This document shows, piece after piece, positions 27,201 to 44,432 of a stretch of DNA of 64,000 bases (its first letter is position 1; every line of letters begins with the position of its first letter). The notes under the pieces are model-generated. The model saw nothing but the letters and a program-made list of their open reading frames with translations. It had not been told where the DNA came from and ran no database searches. Location of the stretch: positions 59,362 through 123,361 of the forward strand of contig JAQFVV010007245.1 in NCBI GenBank assembly GCA_028023455.1, given 5' to 3'. The position numbers were made by a program, and so were the translations under genes. The DNA is from Epiperipatus broadwayi (taxonomy: Eukaryota; Onychophora; Udeonychophora; Euonychophora; Peripatidae).

Positions 27201-28133
27201 GTAGAAAATTAAATTTATTTAGCACAATAACAAAAAAATATATCAGTGAGTATATTGCCCACATGCTATCATATATTTTCATCATAGAAATGACTTTAAA
27301 GTATAATATGAACATAAACCTTTGGATAAAAACACACAAAAAATTATAAATTTTGCATTACTTTTTCTTTTACAATGTAATAGCAGATACTCATCTGATA
27401 ATCTATATTAATCATGGATTTTTACTTTTCAAAAAATAAATATTTTTATTCTCAATATAATAAGGATAAATCATCATTGTGCAGAATATCATGTGATATT
27501 CTACTGACAATGGGTGTAAATAAGCAGACAGTATTGTTTTACTTTCCATAGGTGTAAAACAAAATCGATTCATAAACTTTATCCTGCTCTCCTTTTATGT
27601 TTCCTACTCTCCTATAATGATAAAACTACATACTAAGTATTATTTAATGACTAGAACAGGCTTATTTAGCTTAGATCTAAACCACAAATTATAAGAAAAG
27701 GCTGTAAATGTGGATAGCAATGTAAGATTATAGATAGACTTAAAACAATATAAAGAGAATATAGAAATTGCAGGACAATTATAGATCTCTAAATCACAAA
27801 TTCATCATGAAATTGATATTGTTTTTTTACTGCACACCATTAAATGTGTTTTGGCAATGTTTGAATTGAGATTAATCTCCCACATATCAATTAATCTATA
27901 AAGGAATTACAACTAGCTTCAAAATAAATAAGATGATTAACTAAATTAATATTTTTGTCCAAAATGTTTCAGAAAACCCTCTTAATAAAAATGAGTTAAA
28001 AGAGGGAAAATGTATACTATTTTCTCTATAAATTAAAAAAAAGTGTTATTGCTTTGGCTTGAAAGTATTAATTTGCTTAATAAATTGGACCAATGAGAAA
28101 TAATCTCAACATGTTAACTATTAAAATTATGGG

Positions 28134-28136
<3 letters not shown>
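27201..28136. other. No supported feature
   Basis: AT-rich DNA. Confidence 0.4.

Positions 28137-28218
<82 letters not shown>
28137..28218. repeat. (TA)n microsatellite
   Basis: About 40 pure TA units. Confidence 0.95.
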
Positions 28219-28220
<2 letters not shown>

Positions 28221-28848
28221 GAATAACTATAACCACATGTGAAAATTTTACAAATCTATTTAAATAATAATTGAACTGCCCTTTAGCTGCCAAGTTCGTT
28301 AACTTTTTACAGTAAGAGATTGTACCAAGTGGACAACCTCTTAATGTCTTTTAGATGTTTTTATGTACAGCCATCCAGAACAATAACAGCTAGAGTGCCA
28401 ATTTCAATCAGTCTTTGTATCTTTTAATGTAAATTGATCTTTTAGTACTGATATGAAATCTATAGAGTGGAGATCTTTCACTCACTTCTATAACTGTATA
28501 ATAAATTAACACATGTTATATACGTAATGATAAATAATATTTTAATAATGAATAACTAATACAGACATGGGAAAATTTTACAAATCTATTTAAATAATAA
28601 TTGAACTGCCCTCTAGCTGCCACTTAATATCAGTTAGTTAAAGTTCAATTTACATTAAAAGATACAAAGACTGATTTAAATTGGTACTCTAGCTGTTATT
28701 GTTCTGGATGGCTGTACATAAAAACATCTAAAAGACATTAAGAAGTGGTCCACTTGGTACAATCTCTTATTGTAAAAAGTTATTAAACTTGGCAGCTAGA
28801 GGGCAGTTCAATTAATATTTAAATAGATTTGTAAATTTTTTACTTGTC

Positions 28849-28849
<1 letters not shown>
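28219..28849. repeat. Foldback element between (TA)n tracts
   Basis: Arms of about 210 bp (28219-28437 and 28640-28849) are inverted copies. The left arm has AACTGCCCTTTAGCTGCCAA, GAGATTGTACCAAGTGGAC and CAGCCATCCAGAACAATAAC, and all return reversed on the right. An extra direct copy of the terminal 75 bp sits at 28546-28622. Outer ends face (TA)n on both sides. Confidence 0.75.

Positions 28850-28918
<69 letters not shown>
28850..28918. repeat. (TA)n microsatellite
   Basis: TA tract with one TCAT interruption. Confidence 0.9.
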
Positions 28919-28919
<1 letters not shown>

Positions 28920-29962
28920 CAATAGATGATGTTCTACCAAAAACACCGTCAAGCATAGTTTGTGGTTTACATAAACGTCAGACCAAGCATTCACTATCTC
29001 TAACTTTAATTTCCACCTTCAGATCATGATTTCAAGCTATTTGCTATCATCAGTGAAGGACAGGAATAAAAAAATAGATCTAAACACAAACTCTGAGCGT
29101 TTATGAAACAGTTTCTATTCAGCTTGCAAGCATGAATCTTTTAGAAATGTAATGTCTTCAAACTCAGCATAGCAAGCTAGATAGCAACATGGGTCTGATC
29201 TCAGTTCAGCATCACCACATAGTAGAAGCCTCTGCAATACATATCATTGCAAGAAAGACCTCAGAGGTACATTTATGAAAAACAAAAAAAAAAACAAGTT
29301 AAAACTTGCTAATGCTCGTATTTATGACAATAGAAGGTGTTCTATCAAAAACACCATCAAGCATACTTTTTTGTTTACATAAACGTCAGAGCAAGCATTC
29401 ACTATCTCTAACTTTAATTTCCACCTTCAGATCATGATTTCAAGCTATTTGCTATCGTCAGTGAAGGACAGGAATAAGAAAATAGATGTAAACACAAACT
29501 CTGAGCATTTATGAAACAGTTTCTATTCAGCTTGCAAGCATGAATCTTTTAGACATGTAATGTCTTCAAACTCAGCATAGCAAGCTAGATAGCTACATGG
29601 GTCTGATCTCAGTTCAGCATTAACACATAGTAGAAGCCTCTGCAATATATATCATTGCAAGAAAGACCTCAAAGGTACATTTATGAAAAACAAAAAAAAG
29701 TTAAAACTTGCTAATGCTTGTATTTATGACAATAGATGGCGTTCTACCAAAAACACCATCAAGCATAGTTTTTTGTTTACATAAACATCAGAGCAAGCAT
29801 TCAGTATCTCTAACTTTAATTTCCACTTTCAGATCATGATTTCAAGCTATTTGCTATCATCAGTGAAGGACAGGAATAAGAAAATCTAACTTTAATTTCC
29901 ACCTTCAGATCATGATTTCAAGCTATTTGCTATCGTCAGTGAAGGACAGGAATAAGAAAATA
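28919..29962. repeat. Tandem array, about 405-bp unit
   Basis: Units start at 28919, 29329 and 29731 with CAATAGA..GTTCTA.CAAAAACACC, and each contains CTTTAATTTCCAC, CAGATCATGATTTCAAGCTA and TGAAGGACAGGAATAA. The third unit is cut short near 29885, followed by a partial fourth copy. Confidence 0.85.
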
Positions 29963-30150
29963 GATCTATTTTCTTATTCCTGTCCTTCACTGATGATAGC
30001 AAATAGCTTGAAATCATGATCTGAAGGTGGAAATTAAAGTTAGAGATAGTGAATGCTTGCTCTGACATTTATGTAAACAAAAAACTATGCTTGACGGTGT
30101 TTTTGGTAGAACACCATCTATTGTCATAAATACAAGCATTAGCAAGTTTT
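29884..30150. repeat. Near-perfect palindrome closing the array
   Basis: The sequence folds exactly at 29964/29965, inside AATAGATCTATT. The 80 bp on each side are inverted copies with about one mismatch. The right arm then runs on as a reversed copy of the array unit to about 30150, ending next to a T-run and (TA)n. Confidence 0.85.
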
Positions 30151-31693
30151 AACTTGTTTTTTTTTTCATATATATATATAATGGGACTGTCTAATCGTGA
30201 TATGCAGAAAGGTGGGTAGGTTTCTTCTGATCAGTAAAAAGAGTGTGTATCTTTACTGTCTAATTTTATACCTACTTTCTTACATTAAACTCATACCTAA
30301 GAGAGAAGAGAGTAAGATTTAAATAACTACTGATTCTACACTTAACTTATCACCTACGTATTGTAGTTTACTCCCACTATTCTGGATTTCTAACTCAGGG
30401 AAACATATATGATCCTCAGTTTCAGGTAATATTTGGGTCACCAAATAATGATATATGTAAAATGTTTATATGCCTATTAATGGGAGTGGATATAGCATAT
30501 TATATACATACAATTAATGATCATGATGTGAGTATAAGGATATGACTCAACTGAATTTAACCACAGAAAAATAAACCAAGAAACTTGTTTTAATATTTAA
30601 ATAAATTTAATGAACATATATACATCGATTACCATTTGGAGAAGAAAATTTATAACAAGATTAAGGAAAACTCATTTACAAATCGGTGGTTATTGTTTAT
30701 TTACGTTTGTTTTATGCCAATGTTTACCATCCTTATCTCATCAAAAACAGCCACTACATGTCCTAATTAACATAAACGATCTTCATATATATATATATAG
30801 TGTTATATTCTTTTATCTTGTATTTTATGTTTTTTAGTTAATGTCATTATGGTATTAATAGACCTCATTTTTCTGTGCAATGTATAAGTGATGAAAGAGA
30901 GTTATAATTTTAAAACACAAATAATAATGAAAATATGCATAGAAAATATATTATAAATATTAATAATTAACACAATTAATGAATGTGTATGAATACCTTG
31001 TCTCATTTATAATGATCGGATTATTTCATAATCAAGGTTGTACCTTATAAATTTTGTTTATCCCAGATAATAAAGGAACTTCTCTTTATTATTAATTTTA
31101 CAAGTTTTAAATTAAAGTTATTCGGCTCTATAATAAAATAAGAAAATAAATTATTATACATAACATACAAACAAGTAATTATCGATGACGTTAACTTTAT
31201 AAATGGGTTTTACACTTGTATGGTGAATGTTCTGATGATTTGTTCTCATAATCCATGGTAGTTCCTTTACACACAGTTATGAATTCGAAGATCTGGTAGA
31301 TTTGTTGACTTTATTAGGCTTAGCACTGGAGTTTTAGAATGGGGTGTAAAAAGGATTCATGATGGATGGTTTTAATATTTATCAATCCAGGCATGAAAAG
31401 ATAGGGCGATCCCATATTGGCCTTGACAATTTCTAGATCTTTGGATGGTTACTTCTCTTCCATGGACATTCCTTTTGTTTTCAGCAATGTATGCTTTGTT
31501 TGATATATATATATATATAATTTCTTTTATCAACTAATAGTTTAAAAAAAAAAACAAATTATTTAAAAAAGTGTACATTTTATATATAATTAAAAAGACT
31601 TTTATGTAAAAACGTGAAATAGTAATATAAAGTAAAACTATAATAATTAAAATTATACATGCTTCATTCAGCCCATTAATAAAATTGCTCTAA
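30151..31693. other. No supported feature
   Basis: AT-rich DNA with short TA tracts. No supported gene or repeat. Confidence 0.4.
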
Positions 31694-31945
31694 TGCTTAT
31701 CATCATTATTTTCAAAAGTCTAATCCACTGCAGGATAAAGATATCTCCAATTGTATTCCTGGTTTTCTCATTTATAGCCTCTCTTTTCCACACCACACTA
31801 ATAAACTCCCTTATTTTACCCATTCATCTCACATCTGATTTCTTTTTAGATCTATTACAATTTCTTGAAATCTACTTTAATCTTTCAATTGTCCATCTTT
31901 TATCATTTCTTTCATCAATATGTTAATCTCAGCTCGATTCAAGAC
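31694..31945 (-). pseudogene. 5'-truncated RTE 3' end
   Basis: The minus strand carries the C-terminal stretch equivalent to 55660-55860. It reads roughly R-TIE-L--I--NCNRSKKKSDVR, then GKIRE, and ends TCCTGCAGTGGATTAGAC, matching CATCCTGCAGTGGATTGATA of the plus-strand copy. About 250 bp only: a typical 5'-truncated LINE insertion, with later decay. Confidence 0.6.
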
Positions 31946-32171
31946 TCTTAATTCTTTGACGTGATGTCAGTATTACCTATTTGTTATAAAAAGCCCAGAT
32001 AGAAATTTATAGTACTTTTTATTTTATTTTAAAAAAATATATTTAAATGATAACATCAAGAAAAATTGTTCGGAATATTTAAAAAAAAAATGAAAGCGAT
32101 GTAACAGCTTCTGCCAGAATAAGTAATTATAAATTTGACTATTTCACACTAATGATTTACTTTTAACACCT
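31946..32171. other. No supported feature
   Basis: AT-rich spacer. Confidence 0.3.
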
Positions 32172-32240
32172 TGTCGGTTTGGCGCAGTTGATAGAGCGGT
32201 CTTGGGATCGTGGGATCTGTACTTCGTGCGACAAAGCCAT
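32172..32240 (+). repeat. Decayed tRNA-like SINE scrap, second family
   Basis: A GC-richer island containing TTGGCGCAGTTGATAGAGCG (A-box-like, D-arm-like) and CGTGGGATCTGTACTTC (corrupt B-box region), then CGTGCGACAAAGCC and (TA)n. It resembles a tRNA-derived SINE head but lacks a clean B box, so it is not a functional tRNA gene. Confidence 0.45.
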
Positions 32241-33162
32241 ATATATATATATATATCATAAATAAAAATTCAGTGTCTCGAAGAACGAAGACTTATTATT
32301 AAAATTTAACACATTTTAACCTTTGTATTACATTTGAAACTATAAGTTTACAATTGAGAAGGTTAGAATTACGATATTTAATCAAGTGAAAAACTTTAAA
32401 AATCATTTGAATACAAAAGGTAATGTAGATTTGCTCTGCGTGACTTTTAAAATAAATATCTTTAATTAATAAGGGATATTTATAAATTATCCATAAAACT
32501 TTTTTAATCATTTGCTTAATGCTGTTTTATTTTCATTGAATATTCTCATATAAATTGTAATACTTAAGTTATGAAATAAATTATTTACAAGCAAAATAAA
32601 CATTAAACTTTGTATGTAATTAAAACGAAACATTAAAAAAAAATGACTTCAAATTAATTATGCATAATTTAAAAGCAAAGAATAAAAAAGCATTCAGCAA
32701 TTATTAGTCAATTAAAGAAATATAGAAAGCAAACAGTGTTTGAACACCACAATGTAAAAATAAGTTATAAGAAAGTAAGAAATTAAAAATACTGAGATCA
32801 AAATATTTCAGAGAACGAAAGGAATTTAATTAATGCAATGTTAGTGAATTTCGTGTAGTTGATAAATAAAGTTAAATTAGACCTAAACTAATGAATTTTG
32901 TTAACCAACTCGTTCCATTTATTAATAAAGCTCTCCAAAAAGAATTAAATTATTGAACATATATAAGAACTATTGCAAAGCATGAAACTGACTTCTTTTT
33001 ATTCGGCTTTAAGAGGGCAGAAATCTGCAACATATAGTAAAGTAGAGGAATTTAATAACAAATGGACTTCATCTCTTAGGAAATCATCATCTATAGATTT
33101 AGAAGCCAATTAAGGAATTGAATTTCCTTTGCGATTTTTTGCCTCCAGGACTATATATATAT
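32241..33162. other. No supported feature
   Basis: AT-rich DNA. Confidence 0.4.
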
Positions 33163-33800
33163 AGTAATAATAATAAGTCAGATGTCACATGATTCATATA
33201 TAGCTTGCACTTACAAATATGTAAAATTAAGAGCATGTTCCCATATACGGTCTGGGGATGGGGACAATCCAAGATAAAAATGATTTGAATGCCTTCTCTT
33301 GTAGTAGCATTTATCATAAAATAAAAAAAAGCTTGTTTAGAGTTCATTAGTATGCTCTTAATTTTACATATTTGTAAGTGCAAGCTATATATAAGTCATG
33401 TGACATCTGAGACTTATTATTATTACTATTATTATTTTGCTGCTGGGGCTTTGGCTAAATTAAATGGCTAAGCCTACTAATATATGGTGTATCTGAATTA
33501 AGTTCAGGCCCATATAATTTTTTTCAGTTGGAGAGCTGACTTTAAAGTCATGTAGATGTCTAAAAGTTTCAGATCTTCTTCTTGACAATTAACCTTTAGA
33601 TAAATGCTTAGCTTGAGTTGGTTTTTTGAATCTAATGTCCCAACTCTTCACTGAAGAGACCCATAGGTCAAAACCGGTCTGGGAATGGGGACAATCCAAG
33701 ATAAAAATGATTTGAATGCCTTCTCTTGTAGTATCATTTAACATAAAATAAAATAAAAAAAGCTTGTTTAGAGCTCATTAGTATGCTCTTAATTTATATA
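33163..33800. repeat. Inverted plus direct repeat cluster
   Basis: 33163-33232 is inverted at 33353-33430 (TGTCACATGATTCATATAT, GCTTGCACTTACAAATATG). The segment enclosed (33240-33365: GGTCTGGGGATGGGGACAAT ... AGCTTGTTTAGAG) is repeated directly at 33676-33795. Confidence 0.7.
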
Positions 33801-33849
33801 TATAAAAAGAGTATTAAGTAATATTTAGTCGGAAACAGTCCAGAGAAAT

Positions 33850-34043
<194 letters not shown>

Positions 34044-34052
34044 GTTATTTTT

Positions 34053-34998
34053 TGGGTTAAACCATGTATTATTGTCCATTACATACCCAATATGATATTT
34101 CTAAGAACTAGCATACAACATTGTCAAGGTTTGCTCTTGAAAGAAATATCATTAGATCTCAAAGAGTAATGTAACTGACTGAGTGTGAGATGAAAAATGA
34201 GAATCATCTTTAAGTAGTTTACAATTCAGAATATGGGGTTTATCAAAATTCATATTTCCCTTAGCTTTATCACCTATTAATTAAAAGTTAATATTAGAAG
34301 AGAGAGATAAAATAAGAGGATTCCACATGGTTGGAAAACCAGTAAGTCTCTTTAATGTTTCACTTGACTCTCTCATGGTTCTTAAATCATACCTTTCCAA
34401 ATTAGCAAGTATTTTGCACTGTTAAAATCAGGTATGTGACCAATTTTTCAAATATGAAAAATAAAAATGGATGTGTCAATTTTCTGACTAAAAGCATTTT
34501 TATGTTCCCTAACTCTAATATTTATTCATATGTTAGACTATCCAACATAGATTCTTGAGCACTGTACACCCTGGTGCTCCAAAAAATACTCTGCCTTTAG
34601 GTTTATGTAAAAAATCACATACCTGATTTTGACAATGTGAAAATGTTTACTAATTTGGAAAGGTTAGATTCAAGAACCATGAGAGATCCAATTGAAATAT
34701 TAAAGAGACCTATTGGTTTAAATAGGGCTGATGAAGCACAACATATTCCAGCCATGTGGAAACCTCTTATCTTATATCTGTTTTCAAATATTAACATTAA
34801 ATTAGTAAGTGGTAAAACTAAGAAAAATATACATTTTGATAAACCACATATTCTGAAAGCTAAACTACTTTGAACTGAATCATTTTTTTATCTCACACTC
34901 AGTCACATTACTGTTTGAGATCTAATGATTTTTCTTTCAAGAGTTAACCTTGACAATGATGGATGTATGTAATGCAAAACAATACATGGTTTAACATG
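34053..34998. mobile_element. Foldback element with arms of about 390 bp
   Basis: The left arm 34053-34445 and right arm 34615-34998 are inverted copies at roughly 80% identity by eye, around a spacer of about 170 bp. The outer ends read TTAAACCATGTATT in both arms. Inner landmarks are TCTCTTTAATGTTTCA/TCTCTTTAATATTTCA and CTCTCATGGTTCTTAAATC/CTCTCATGGTTCTTGAATC. The two short ORFs over the right arm (34615 minus, 34637 plus) are readings of the arm. It could be a MITE or foldback, or an inverted duplication. Confidence 0.7.
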
Positions 34999-35825
34999 AA
35001 AAAATATTTTATCTACATCACACAACCATGAAAACACATTAGGAGTCAGATTGACTTCTGGTCAACATGGGTTGTACGGGAATGTTGGCACCAAGGTGGG
35101 CTTTGAGCATTCCATCATCACATTTTTAATAAAATGAATGTCTGAAGAGCTGTGAGATAAAGTAGTTTGAAGCCTGTCCATTAAAATATGAAGATTGTCT
35201 ACCTTCATATAAGCTCAGCTTTGTTTGTATATATGTGTGGAGATGATAATCTTGACCAACTGCGGAGTGCTTGTTTAGAACGAAGTACATGCACACGATC
35301 AAATGCATCAGTGGTATGAGATATAATGGATGTCTGAGAGTCATGTGAAATTCTGAGTTCAAACCTCTAGATATTAAATATAATATTATATATACAGTAT
35401 GCTTTGCCATTTCGTCCTGAATTTTAAATGTTTTCCCTTGTCAGTTTTGTTATTTTGTCTATTTTGAATAATTGTAATCTTAATAAAAAAAAATTAAGAA
35501 AACAATGGTAAAGGATTTATTGCCCAGGGACTCATAATAAGAATTTTGAATGCCAGAATCTATCATGGGAACTTCTGATCCCAATTGGATCCCAAGTCAA
35601 ATGCCCTACTAACTGTTTTAAACTGCACTGGGTAGGAATTGAAAATAAAAAAAATGTAACAAAGACAATTTGAAGTATCAGACACTTTATCTTTGATCAT
35701 GTAGTGAACAACTTAACACACTATAATAAGTTGAAAACTAGTTCAGTTGCAAATAAATCTTGAGTGTGGAAATGTTGTGGCATTATTTGAGCAAATCTAT
35801 ATTGTTGAATTTGACATAAGCAACT
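34999..35825. other. No supported feature
   Basis: Slightly GC-richer DNA with chance ORFs. Confidence 0.4.
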
Positions 35826-36505
<680 letters not shown>

Positions 36506-36600
36506 TTAAAATCAGCCAACACTTAGACAATCCCAATATCAATAACAAGTTACAATTTCAAACTATTGTCAATGTGATCTTCTTTTAACAATAAATGTGG

Positions 36601-36602
<2 letters not shown>

Positions 36603-36696
<94 letters not shown>
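36603..36696. repeat. (TA)n microsatellite
   Basis: About 46 TA units, 100 bp after the previous tract. Confidence 0.95.

Positions 36697-40970
<4,274 letters not shown>

Positions 40971-41050
<80 letters not shown>
40971..41050. repeat. (TA)n tract at the left edge of the PLE
   Basis: About 39 TA units followed by a scrambled TA/ATT junction (41048-41090) in which TAATATTATTAAA-like words repeat. Confidence 0.9.
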
Positions 41051-41053
<3 letters not shown>

Positions 41054-41078
41054 ATATATAATAATATTATTAAATATA

Positions 41079-42530
41079 TAATATTATTAAATTTATTCCA
41101 CCATCATTTAATTCTTATGATAAAGATACTACTCATTTTCTTTGTGTGTTAGAAAATATTAAATCTGAATTACCAGTTGATTGTTTTTTGGTTACTTTGG
41201 ATATTGTATCATTATACACAAATATACCTCATGATAATGGAGTTGAGGCTATTAAATGTGCTTTACAAAATAGAGAGTATGATCATGGTCTTATTACTAC
41301 TATGGTAGAATTAATATATTTGGTTTTAAGAAATAATTTTTATATTTTTGATTCTAGATACTATTTACAGAAACAAGGTACTGCTATGGGTACAAAGATG
41401 GCACCAAGTTATGTGAATATTTTTATGTCAAAACTAGAATCTTCTATACTTGATAATGCTAAGCTGAAACCTCATACTTGGCTTAGATATATAGACAACA
41501 TTTTCATGATATGGTCACATAGTGAAGTTGAACTTCATAATTTTTTAAGTTATTTAAATAATTTTAATAAAAATATTAAATTCACAATGAATTTTTCAAA
41601 ATCAATTGCTCATTTTCTTGATGTTGAAGTTATTTACACTAATAGAGTTCTTACTACTACTGTATATAGGAAACCAACTGGTAATCTATCTACATTTTTA
41701 TAGAAACCATCCTAAACATTTAAAGGCTAATATTCGTTATAGTCAATTTTTAAGGATGAAGAGGATTTGTAATGATGAGAAATTTCTTCAACAAAATAAT
41801 AGTATTTTATATAATAGATTGCTCAATATGAGGTATCCTAAGACATTGTTGGATAATGCAGTAAGGATATCTTCTTTAATTGATAGAAAGAAACTTCTTT
41901 TATATGAAAAGAGTGAAAAACAATTAGATGTTCCACCAATGGTTCTTACTTTTAATAGAGATTTACCTATTATTAACAGGATATTGGCGAAACATTTTAG
42001 CAAATTACAGTCCACAGATTATTTAAAATCTATTTTTTTCTGATCCACCTAAGGTTGTATATCGAAAACATAGATCACTTAGAGATATACTTGTCAAAAC
42101 AAATTTTATTAGTATAGTTCTGTACAGGTAAAAGGGTGTTCTCCATGTGAGGATAAAAGATGTTTTACATGTAAACATATTGTTGTGACAAAAGTGGTCT
42201 TTAGTACTAAGATTCGTAATTTTAAATGGTATATTCCTAATTATGTTACATGTAAAAGTGTTAATTTGATATATTTGATAGAGTGTAGTAGATGTTTAAA
42301 CCAGTATATAGGTGAGTCAGCAAATAGTTTACATGTCAGAATGACTAATCATAGATTTGACATTTTGCATAAGAATAAAGATAGACCGGTTTCAAAACAT
42401 TTTAACTTACCGAATCATTCAATTGATGATTTAAAAGTAGTGATTCTTCAGGAAGGTTTTTCTTCTACAAGGGAGAGGAAACAAAAGGAGAGTTTTTTTT
42501 ATTTTTAAATTCAAGACCTTAGAACCACAT
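41079..42530 (+). pseudogene. PLE reverse transcriptase and GIY-YIG, broken
   Basis: Three overlapping open pieces (41146-41703, about 41690-42043, 42185-42508) in different frames cover RT motif A (TLDIVSLYTNIP), motif B (KQGTAMGTKMAPSYVNIFM), motif C, then the linker, Cys motif and GIY-YIG domain. Motif C reads YIDN (41488-41499) where the downstream copy has YIDD, so the second catalytic Asp is lost. A 5-bp net deletion near 41680 and an extra T in the T-run near 42030 shift the frame; compare 46470 and 46830 in the other copy. The Cys motif has CEDKRC for CENKRC. Truncated and inactive. Confidence 0.85.
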
Positions 42531-43096
42531 GGATTGAATTTAAACACTGGAACTATTACATCTCTGAGTTACCCAGTCTCCTAAATGATTTCTATATGTG
42601 AGTTTTTTATGTGAAAATTTTCTTATATGAGGTTTTTTATGTAAAGATTGGTTATATGGATGTTTAATATCTGTGTTTAATTGGTATATAGATAAATAAT
42701 TAGTTATTATAAATTATTGTACTTTGCACTAACTATAATTTTTGATTAAAATGTATAAGTATTTTAGTTTTTAATGAATATTAATGTGAGCACAGCTATT
42801 TTTTGTATGTGAGCATAGTCTAATTTTATATGTATGCACATATGTATATTTTAATTTTTAATTTTGGATTTTTTATTTTTATTTTAATTTTAATTTAAAT
42901 AGAATTTAAGCTTGATTAGGAGGGAATGTAGTTTTTTTTCTTTTTTTGCTTTTTTTGTTTCAATTTTGTCATTGATTGGGTAAATATTCTGTGTTAGATT
43001 TTGTGACCAATCAGGGGGGTTTTGTTAAAATTTTTAATCTTTTACCAAATCTGTAATTTTTGATTATCGCCATTTTACTGTGTATTTTTTTTCTTT

Positions 43097-43130
43097 CTGC
43101 TGAAAACCAGTCCTCTGGTTGGAATATAAT
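43097..43130 (+). ncRNA. Hammerhead-ribozyme-like core (upstream copy)
   Basis: CTGCTGA, then AAACCAG-TCCT-CTGGTT as a hairpin of 6 bp, then GGAATATAATATT. This has the layout of a hammerhead core (CUGAUGA, stem II, GAAA, short stem III ATA/TAT) with two core bases changed. It lies about 110 bp upstream of the SGNH ORF, inside the pseudo-LTR, where hammerhead motifs are known in PLEs. I could not find a convincing stem I. Confidence 0.35.
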
Positions 43131-43211
43131 ATTATTTATTGGATTTATAAGTCTTTTTTTGTTTTTATATGTATTTCCTTTGGTTAGTTTGTTATATATT
43201 AATATTTTGAT

Positions 43212-44432
43212 ATGGATTTATTACTGACTAAAGAGAGTAAGACTTTATTGTCACTTAGCCACGTGGCGTTCATAGGCGATTCATTGCTAAAATTTGTACA
43301 TAATTTTTTTCCAAAATTTAATACTCAAGATGGTGTACAAATTAGTTATAGACGAGGAGCTTCTATTCTGGACGGAATTGATTTGTTTAACAAATTAGTT
43401 AATAAGCATAACATTAAGTTTTTGTTCGTTCATCTTGGATCTAACAATATTTTTTCGTTTAGAAATAACGAATATGTGCAGATTTTGAAATTGATTCGAC
43501 ATATACGTACTTATTCACTGGAGATTACAATTATAATTTCTCAAGTTTTACCACAATTGCAGAATAAATATTACCCAATGGATCGGATTAAATTGAGAAT
43601 TATTAATGAAAAAAATTTTGCATTTAATAGACATTGTCATTTTTTAAGTTATACGCATCATAATGTATTTTTCTTACAGCATACGGATTTTATAAAAAGA
43701 GAGAATCTTTTTAGATTTTTAGCCCGTGATGGCCGTCATTTGAACATGTATGGAGCTAGATGTTTAGCGGACGGTTTTAAATATATAATGTCATTGATGG
43801 GATGTAACAGAGTTTATAATGTAAATTCAATGTTGAGTGCGAGGGAATATAGTTTTGCTAAAGTTGGAACTCAAATGGAAGCTGTGTTGACATGTGAAAT
43901 GAGGACGCAGACTGAGATATGTAATTGTCAGGAATCGCAAATTATTATACCGCGTGATACTAACGAGATCCTAGTAGATGTTGAACAATCTTGCTTGCCA
44001 GGGAATGTTTTGGAGAAATCATTACGGCATAGATCTCCAAAAGTTTTTAAAGAAGATCATACTCAACGTAAAGATGATGCTTTAGACCTTTCATTGGATG
44101 ATTTAATTTGTAACATTTCCAAACAGGAAGACTTTTTAAGAATGACTATTTCTGATGTTCAACAGATTGATGATTTTGCTGCTTCAGATCAACATATAGA
44201 TGGTGGTAAAGGAGATCTGGGTAATTTAGAGGTGGGTGTAGTTAACCAAATAGATAATGGATTGATAATTGGCACTGATTTTAATACAATATCTAGTGTA
44301 GATACAGAGTTTGATATTAATAGGGATTATTCTAGTAAACAACATTTACAGGGTCTAACATTAATTAATACAGGGGCAATCCCTAAACGTTTTTCTAGAC
44401 GTCTAAATAATAAGCAGGTTATAAGTAATTGA
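43212..44432 (+). CDS. SGNH/GDSL-hydrolase-like protein of the PLE
   Basis: 406 codons with an in-frame TAA just upstream (43200), so the ATG at 43212 is the likely start. The first 205 residues look like an SGNH hydrolase: block I is AFIGDS with the nucleophile at Ser24; block II Gly is in YRRGAS at Gly49; block III is HLGSNN with Asn78; block V is DGRHLN with Asp173 and His176. All four residue classes that name the family are present. This fold serves as an esterase, and an SGNH/esterase domain is known in ORF1 of CR1-type LINEs and near Athena-type PLEs of rotifers. Residues 206-406 are a polar, low-complexity linker with Cys pairs near CNCQ and no motif I know. It lies at the front of the PLE unit, about 40 bp after the pseudo-LTR end. 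The ORF is intact although the rest of the element is broken. Substrate and role are unknown; family assignment rests on motif spacing only. Confidence 0.7.
   Translation: MDLLLTKESKTLLSLSHVAFIGDSLLKFVHNFFPKFNTQDGVQISYRRGASILDGIDLFNKLVNKHNIKFLFVHLGSNNIFSFRNNEYVQILKLIRHIRTYSLEITIIISQVLPQLQNKYYPMDRIKLRIINEKNFAFNRHCHFLSYTHHNVFFLQHTDFIKRENLFRFLARDGRHLNMYGARCLADGFKYIMSLMGCNRVYNVNSMLSAREYSFAKVGTQMEAVLTCEMRTQTEICNCQESQIIIPRDTNEILVDVEQSCLPGNVLEKSLRHRSPKVFKEDHTQRKDDALDLSLDDLICNISKQEDFLRMTISDVQQIDDFAASDQHIDGGKGDLGNLEVGVVNQIDNGLIIGTDFNTISSVDTEFDINRDYSSKQHLQGLTLINTGAIPKRFSRRLNNKQVISN

Larger units (their letters stand above)
41079..43170 (+). mobile_element. 5'-truncated PLE copy acting as pseudo-LTR
   Basis: A 2.1-kb copy nearly identical to the 3' part of the downstream unit (45871-47956). 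It begins mid-RT (starting TAATATTATTAAATTTATTC in both) and ends at the same GTTTTTATAT. It is joined directly, head to tail, to the complete unit that follows. Partial upstream copies of this kind are known for Penelope-like elements and are called pseudo-LTRs. Its left edge lies in (TA)n. Confidence 0.85.

Noticed and set aside
28919-29962. CRISPR-like array
   Set aside because: Units of about 405 bp without short repeats and unique spacers; the sequence is eukaryotic tandem-repeat DNA.
32172-32240. Functional tRNA gene
   Set aside because: An A-box-like stretch is present, but the T-arm/B box is corrupt and no closing acceptor stem is seen.
34615-34873. Overlapping short ORFs on both strands
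   Set aside because: They are readings of one arm of the foldback and its complement; the other arm does not keep either frame open.
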